Of a DNA stretch of 64,000 bases, positions 58,501-64,000 are shown one piece after another; positions within the stretch are counted from its first letter, which is position 1; the number at the start of each line of letters is the position of its first letter. Made by a program: the position numbers and the translations under genes. The notes below the pieces were generated by a model. The model worked only from the letters and a program-made list of their open reading frames with translations. It made no database searches and was not told where the DNA came from. The stretch comes from Climacteris rufus (lineage: Eukaryota > Chordata > Aves > Passeriformes > Climacteridae): positions 1-64,000 of the forward strand of contig VZRZ01003225.1 in the NCBI GenBank assembly GCA_013398175.1, written 5' to 3'.

Positions 58501-61050
58501 TGGGCCAGCCACTGGCTTTGTGCTTAGTCCTGATGAGTGTCAAAGAGGAGCTGGGGCAGATGGCACAGGCAGCGGGCACAGTGGCTTCTGACACAGCCAG
58601 GCCTGCTTCAGGTTTGTCCTGCTCTCTGGGGTGCATGTGTGCTCTTGTTATGGAGTCTGTACTGGCTGGATCTGCAGCTCCCTGGGTAACCAGGTTTGAA
58701 CCCAGACTCTCCTTTCAGCAGCTGAGCCCTCGCAGCATGCCTGGCCGCAGACAGGGCTGCTCACTTTGGAGCTGACTGTGCCTGGGAACAGAAACCAGGG
58801 CTTTCTGATCTCCACCCTGCATCCCCTGCACTTTCTCTTGCTGCAGCTCAGGACAGCTGGCACAGAGCTGGCAAGGCTGTGACCTGTCCAACAATTTACT
58901 AAACTTCCCTACTGCCTGCGTGGGGAAGGAGCAGCCAAGTTGTGCGATGGCTGGGATGTTTGCAGTGTTGGTTCTTGCGTTGGTTCCCACAGGGAAGCTT
59001 GCATCTCGCCCTGCTCCATGATGTTGGCACTGGTTTACATTGAGAGACTCCGGCACCGGAACCCCGAATACCTCCAGCAAATCTCGTCTTCAGACCTCTT
59101 CCTGATCTCCATGGTGAGTGGTGGGCTGGGGGCTAATTGGGTTGGAGGGAAGCCTGGAGGAGTGCAGTGGGGGCTGAGATCCTGTCCTTTGTGCTGCTTT
59201 TAGATGGTTGCAAGTAAGTACCTGTACGATGAGGGTGAGGAGGAGGAGGTGTTCAACGATGAGTGGGGAGCAGCAGGGAAGGTGGATGTCCAGACCATGA
59301 ACACGCTGGAGATGAACTTCCTGAGCGCAATTGTAAGTGGAGCTGTCACTGCTGCCAGCTGTTTCACAGAGCAGGGACAAAGAGTCATTGAGGGGAGTCT
59401 GGATTTTTGTTTTTCCCCCACACGCTTCCATGAAGGGATAGAGAAGGATGTATCTGGGTGCTGGGTGACCTGCCCTGACTGTACTGACCTGTAACTGCTG
59501 TCCCCACAGGACTGGAGTCTCTACACAGATCCTCGGGAGCTGTTTGAAGTGCTGAGCTGGCTGGAAGGACGGTAGGTGTCTGGGGTGGGGGTGATCCCTT
59601 CAGCCATGTTGCAGCCTGGCTCTGCCCCTGCTTGGAGATAGCCCTGTGGCAATGAAATAAGAGGAGGTTGGGACACCTGTGAGTCTTTGTCAGGCTCTGC
59701 AGCTCTCTTCTACAAAGCTTGAGCAGGGTCTTCTCCAAGTCTGCCTGGGCAGAAGATGCTTTGATGGGGAGCGTCCATATCACATCCACCATTCCTTTTG
59801 TTTTTTTTCTTGCAGTGTGGCAGAAAAACAGGGCATGTGGCGTGGCTGGTTCACCTACACAGATCTGTGTGTCCTTATGGAGCAGTCCATGTGGCAGCAT
59901 GTGCTGGGCCAATTCTACCAGCAAGTGGTGAAGGTAAGGGCATAGGAGAGCAGCTACTTGCAAGAACATGGTACCCAGCAGGCTGTGGATTTGGTGTAGG
60001 ACCCTCTTTTCCACTGAAAGCAGCAGCTTGGTTTATTTCCTGTTGAGAAGGGAAGCTGTCAGAAGGTTCTGATTTGCAGCTGCACTGCCTGAAGCACTGC
60101 AGCCTGGTGCTGGGTAGCATGCTCTGTGCTAGACTGCAGCCCCACAAGTCATGGTGCAGGGGCATGGTGGTGGCATGGAGGGAGCTGGGTGCTAGCTAGG
60201 GTTTTGAGCAGGAACTGTTAGCTTTTAGCTGGGGCATTTTGGTTTTTGGTATTTAGGCCCTGCTTTCACAGCCTGTGTCCCACCCACTGTTAGCAGCCTG
60301 CTCCTGGCATCCTGGAGCTGGTGATGCCTTTTGCCATCAGGACTGCTGGGTTGATGGTGTCATGGCTTGCAAGGGGTGCTTCTGGGGGGTGTAGGCTAAT
60401 GTTTGGCTTCTCCTTAGCTGGCCTGCCTCCTGGGTGTGGTGTACCTGACCGGCTTCGCCGCCGTCTTCGCCTCCGTCACCGTGGTGCACCGGTCTGTGTG
60501 CGCAAGGAGCGGCAGCGCTGCAGCCCCCCGGCCTGCACTGTTCCCCGAGGAGGGGAGGTGCCAGCTGGATGCCCAGGCAGCCCCAGCCCCTGGCCAGCCC
60601 CAGCCCGAGCTGCCCAGCGTCTCCTCAGCCAGCTGTACCCGTTGCCTGGGGGAGAACGAGACGACCAAGGAGCCGCGTCGTGGGGGTGTCACAGCAACCG
60701 CGCTCTACCTGTGGGGCAGCGTGATGACGGCTCTGTCCTACCCAAAGGCTCCTGACCTGGCCCGACACAGGAGCCTCCCGCAAGGTCCTTTCCGGAAAGT
60801 GCCCACTGCCTGTGAGAGATCCAACCGTACCAGCCCCGCTGCAGCCCCCAGCCAGCCTGGCCCCTTCGGACTCGCCGTGCTCCCGGCTCCTCCAGTGCTC
60901 CACTGCCACGCCTGCTCAGCCACTGCGGGCCCCACGTGGGATGCAGCCCCCAGCCGTGAGGACTGGCTGGACCCCCTGGGGCTGAAGCAGTGCTTCTTGC
61001 ACACTGCCATGGATCTCAGTAGAATCAAGAGCTTCATTTTTCCCAGCTAG
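55584..61050 (+). CDS. CNPPD1: CNPPD1, cyclin Pas1/PHO80 domain protein (complete, 8 exons)
   Basis: Exons: 55584-55652, 55824-55926, 58339-58420, 58993-59113, 59204-59332, 59510-59571, 59816-59933, 60418-61050. All are GT-AG and join to 438 codons plus stop (human about 410). The N-terminus MELDELLLDEEGAFSL matches the human start. Residues about 50-220 form a cyclin-like fold of the PHO80 type; highly conserved stretches include EACISPCSMMLALVYIERL and MVASKYLYDEGEEEEVFNDE. The last exon begins with a hydrophobic segment (LACLLGVVYLTGFAAVFAS) likely to span a membrane, then a Pro/Ala/Ser-rich, poorly conserved region, and ends with conserved LSRIKSFIFPS. Its cellular function is not well established, and a CDK partner is not shown. 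The extra length relative to human lies mainly in the last exon. Confidence 0.96.
55927..58338 (+). other. CNPPD1: CNPPD1 intron 2, no gene seen
   Basis: A 2.4-kb intron. I recognise no coding exon, RNA gene or transposon ends in it. Open frames here match no family I know. Confidence 0.5.
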
Positions 61051-61851
61051 GAGTACAGGACAGCAGCCCCTTTCCCCTTCCCTTCTAGTGTGGCACAACT
61101 CACTTCCTTGCACTTCTGGGACCCATGATCTCTAGGACTGCATGGGGCTGGAGGCCCCTGCGTTACTTTCAAACCAGCACTTGTGTCCCCCCACCCAGGG
61201 CAGAGGTGTCCTTCACTTTGGGGCTGCTGGGACAGGTTGGGATAGAGCTGGGTGCTGGGATGGGAACCTACTATCTGGAGGGTAAATATGGGTTGCCTTT
61301 GGGCTGGGGTGCTTGTGCAAACGGGTGTTGTACCTCTTCCTGTAGTGAGTTGTGTGGGACAGAGGTGGCATGTGGGATGTAGGAGACTGGGGCTGTGTGT
61401 GCAGGGTGGAGGGGCTAAGGCAGTGACCCCAATGAAAAGGGGGGCGGGGTGCCTGGGGTGGGGGAGAGGAGGTTGAAGGAGGGGGGAGTGAGCTGGCTGG
61501 TCATAGCAGTAATTACGTTTGGGGGCTGTTAGGCCACTTCTTGGGACGTGCTAGAGTGACACCAGGCAGGTACCCCAATGTGGCTGTGCCCCACTGGGCT
61601 TGGTGTGGGTGAGGTGTGGTTAGGGCTGAACTTCGTTATCCTGCTTGTTTTGGGTGTTTTGAATCTGGGATGCTCTCTGACCCCATCCCAAACCCCAGCT
61701 GTCTGTGTCTGTGAGCAAACAGTGCCTGACTGCTCCTCAGAGTAGGAAGAAGGCACCTTGTCTTGCTGACCAGGCCAGCTCATGATGCCCCTTCTTTTTA
61801 CTGTGGATTTTACACCTGTTTTTCACTCTTTTGTAGATGCAAATCTCTTGC

Positions 61852-61857
61852 AATAAA
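61852..61857 (+). terminator. CNPPD1: Poly(A) signal of CNPPD1
   Basis: AATAAA in TTGCAATAAAAGTAG, about 800 bases after the CNPPD1 stop. A T/G-rich stretch (TTCTTGCTGTGTGCCTG) follows, as expected downstream of a cleavage site. Confidence 0.85.
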
Positions 61858-62812
61858 AGTAGTTCTTGCTGTGTGCCTGCCTTGTCCTGCTGAGCTGCTC
61901 CATACCGGCAGCATGCCTGCCCCAGAGCAGAGCCATATCCATGCAGCTGTGCCTGCTCCTGGAGCTGCTGTGTGAGGCACATCCTGGTGCTGCCAGTGAG
62001 CCCAGTACACCTGTGAGGCCTGTCCTGCAGGGCTCAAGAGGAGCCAGGCTCTCTCTGGTGACCGGAGGGATATCAGGTGTGGTGCCTGGGGAAGGCAGGA
62101 ACAGCAGGAGGGAGGAGGTTCCCCATGCTTGGGAATGTGGGGAATGCATGTTCACCACCGCTCTTTGCTCTCCAAAGTTTTACCTGTTAATGAGTGAGCC
62201 TTGAGCAGCAAAGGCTTGGCCAGGTCGCTGACAGAGCCACCTCTGCCCTGTGACAAAAACATGAGCATCCCCTGCCTGTGCACCCTTGGGATCCTTTCCA
62301 GCCAAGAAGGCAGCTCTTGTCCCTGGCATCCTTGTCCAGTGGCAGGATTCAGTGCTCTCCTAGGAGAGTGGGGACCTCCATTAGAGACCAGGAGGGCAGG
62401 GAGTGCTGTGCTGGGGAGGAACAAGCATGGGCAGGGCACATTGGGGCTGGAGGATGCTGCTGGTGGGAATGTTCCAAGCACATGGAGACAGAGGTGTCAA
62501 GGCAGTGGCCTACCCAGTCCCTGCCCACAGAGGCAGGGACAGGACCTGGGCAATTGTCACTGTAATAGTGTCCAGTGTCCTGGCTATGGCTGCCTGTCAC
62601 CTGGCCCTTGTGGTGGCAACCCAGGGTGACACTTGCATTCCTGGCCACAAGGGCAGGTTACTCACCAACTCAAGTTAATGGCTAACCCTGGGGCAGCTCC
62701 TGCAGAAGGTGGAAGTTCAGCTGTGTGAGGATTTGCAAGGAGCTCTTGGGGGGTGGGAGCCTGCCCACCCTCTCTACACTGCCAACTGGGAGCGGTGTGA
62801 GGAGGCAGCAGC
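61858..62812. other. Spacer between CNPPD1 and SLC23A3
   Basis: No conserved coding segment was recognised. It should hold the SLC23A3 promoter and any 5' non-coding exon. It lacks the CpG island seen at the other genes, which fits a tissue-restricted gene. An ATG at 62678 with a GTGGAAG donor shortly after is a weak alternative first exon. Confidence 0.4.
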
Positions 62813-63938
62813 ATGAATGGGGGCCATGGCAGAGCACCTGAAGCTGGGAGCCCCGTGCTAATGTCCTGCTCCTCACAGAAGATGTGCTCCTGGATGCTGA
62901 GCTGCTGCTTAGCCCTTCAGGTGAGGGGGGACCATGGTGAGCAGCCAGAGAGATGGGAAGATGAGGAGAGGGTTGGGATCCTCTCATGTGGCAGGGCAGG
63001 GGCTGCATCCTGCCAGGCAAAGGGGGTGTGGGGCTCTGGCCAGTGTGTGCTGGGAGGAGCTGGGCAGTAGTGAGTGCTGCCCAGGTGCTGTCAGTGGGCA
63101 TCCGCTCAGAGGGGCTGGGCATGGGGAGCTGCAGCTCTGGGTGCTGCAGGGAACTGTGACCACTCCATCTCTTCCCTCCATAGCACCTGGCCGTGCAGAC
63201 CTCCTTGCTCTGTATCTTCTACCTCCTCCTGCTCCCCACCCTGCCCAAGGAGCTGCCTCATGCCCAGACCACCAGTGAGCTGCTGGCACGCAGCCTCTTT
63301 GCCTGTGGCTTCTCCACGGTGCTGCAGACCACCCTGGGGAGCCGGTGAGCAAGGGGGATGAAGGGGGTGCAGCTTCCACCAGGAGAAGGGTGATGTCATG
63401 GCAGAGCATGTCTCTGTCTCCTCCTAGGATGTGGGCAGATGAGCTTTGCTGAAGTGGGAAGGGGCACAAGGAAAACCTCTTGTGCTGCATCTCTGCACAG
63501 TTGTCCCCTCCCTCTCACACATATCTCTAGAAAAACTGTTGTGCTTTCCCTCTAGCTCCTTGCTGCCTTGCTCCAGCATCATACACAGCTCCTTCAAACC
63601 ACCTGGTGCCTGTGCTGCCCACACAGGGGGTGGGTATGGCATTTGGCAAAGCCTCTGACCTCTGCACATATCCCATGTGCTGCCACTTGGGATGTACTGA
63701 AGCACATGTGGAATATGGGGTGACCTGCCACTTTGGGGTTATCTGCTTCCCTTCCCACCCCTGTTCCTGTGGCAGCCTGGGCTTTTGGAGCAGCCCTGTC
63801 CCCTCCTTCCTCCTTAACATACCCTTGTTGTCCCCTTCCTCAGGCTCCCGCTGATTCAAATCCCATCTTTTGAGTACTTGGTCCCTGCCATGGTGCTGAG
63901 CTCCCACCTGTCCCCCAGTGCCAGCACAGAGAGGAATG
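62813..63938 (+). CDS. SLC23A3: SLC23A3, nucleobase/ascorbate-family transporter (5' part, continues beyond window)
   Basis: Exons seen: 62813-62920 (or only 62879-62920 if CTCCTCACAG is an acceptor), 63184-63344, 63844-63938. The phases join: CAG/CAC, then CG plus G, then a final G. The reading SWMLSCCLALQ-HLAVQTSLLCIFYLLLLPTL...FACGFSTVLQTTLGSR-LPLIQIPSFEYLVPAMVL matches human SLC23A3 in pattern (LLALQH...ILQTWMGSRLPLVQAPSLEFLIPALVL). These are the first membrane helices of an SLC23 transporter. SLC23A3 is the divergent member, not a proven vitamin C carrier. The first exon is uncertain: the ATG at 62813 gives an unbroken N-terminus but one unlike the human one. The rest of the gene is outside the window. 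Confidence 0.85.
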
Positions 63939-64000
63939 GTGAGCATAGCCCTGGAGCCTGTGTCCCTTGGGGCCTAGGCCATGCTGGTGCCAGGGGAATG

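Noticed and set aside
1..64000. CRISPR arrays, operons, insertion sequences or bacterial-type systems
   Set aside because: The window is plainly vertebrate nuclear DNA with spliced genes. No regular spaced repeats or prokaryotic gene layout were seen.

Overview
The window is nuclear DNA from a vertebrate, most probably a bird. The genes have many short exons and canonical introns, the introns are compact and GC-rich, and the four N gaps all sit in CpG-rich promoter regions, as is typical of avian assemblies. The gene order STK16 - GLB1L - ANKZF1 - ATG9A - ABCB6 - ZFAND2B - RETREG2 - CNPPD1 - SLC23A3 is the conserved block known from human chromosome 2q35. I read the exons from splice sites, reading phase and remembered family sequences. 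No database search was possible.

Layout. 1-1000: no recognisable gene. 1460-3459 (-): STK16, complete, 7 coding exons. 4060-9364 (+): GLB1L, complete, 16 exons. 10114-16469 (-): ANKZF1, complete, 15 exons, with a solo LTR in one intron. 17211-25176 (+): ATG9A, complete, 14 exons; its first exon is present twice in tandem beside a gap, and its second intron has the signals of a minor-spliceosome AT-AC intron. 28660-34474 (+): ABCB6, complete, 19 coding exons. 36113-39928 (-): ZFAND2B, lacking only its first exon, probably lost in a gap. 41966-52886 (-): RETREG2, also lacking its first exon. 55584-61050 (+): CNPPD1, complete, 8 exons. 62813 to the right edge (+): the 5' part of SLC23A3.

Three pairs are head to head and probably share promoters: STK16/GLB1L, ANKZF1/ATG9A and RETREG2/CNPPD1. 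GLB1L/ANKZF1 and ABCB6/ZFAND2B converge tail to tail. Several products work in organelle and protein quality control: ATG9A (autophagosome lipid scramblase), RETREG2 (ER-phagy receptor family), ANKZF1 (ribosome-associated quality control, p97 partner), ZFAND2B (ubiquitin and p97/proteasome cofactor) and ABCB6 (porphyrin transporter).

I found no undescribed biological system. The items most worth a second look are the U12-type AT-AC intron of ATG9A, the perfect 145-bp duplication of ATG9A exon 1, two GC-AG introns, the solo LTR with 4-bp target duplications, and the changed CAAX box of ZFAND2B.
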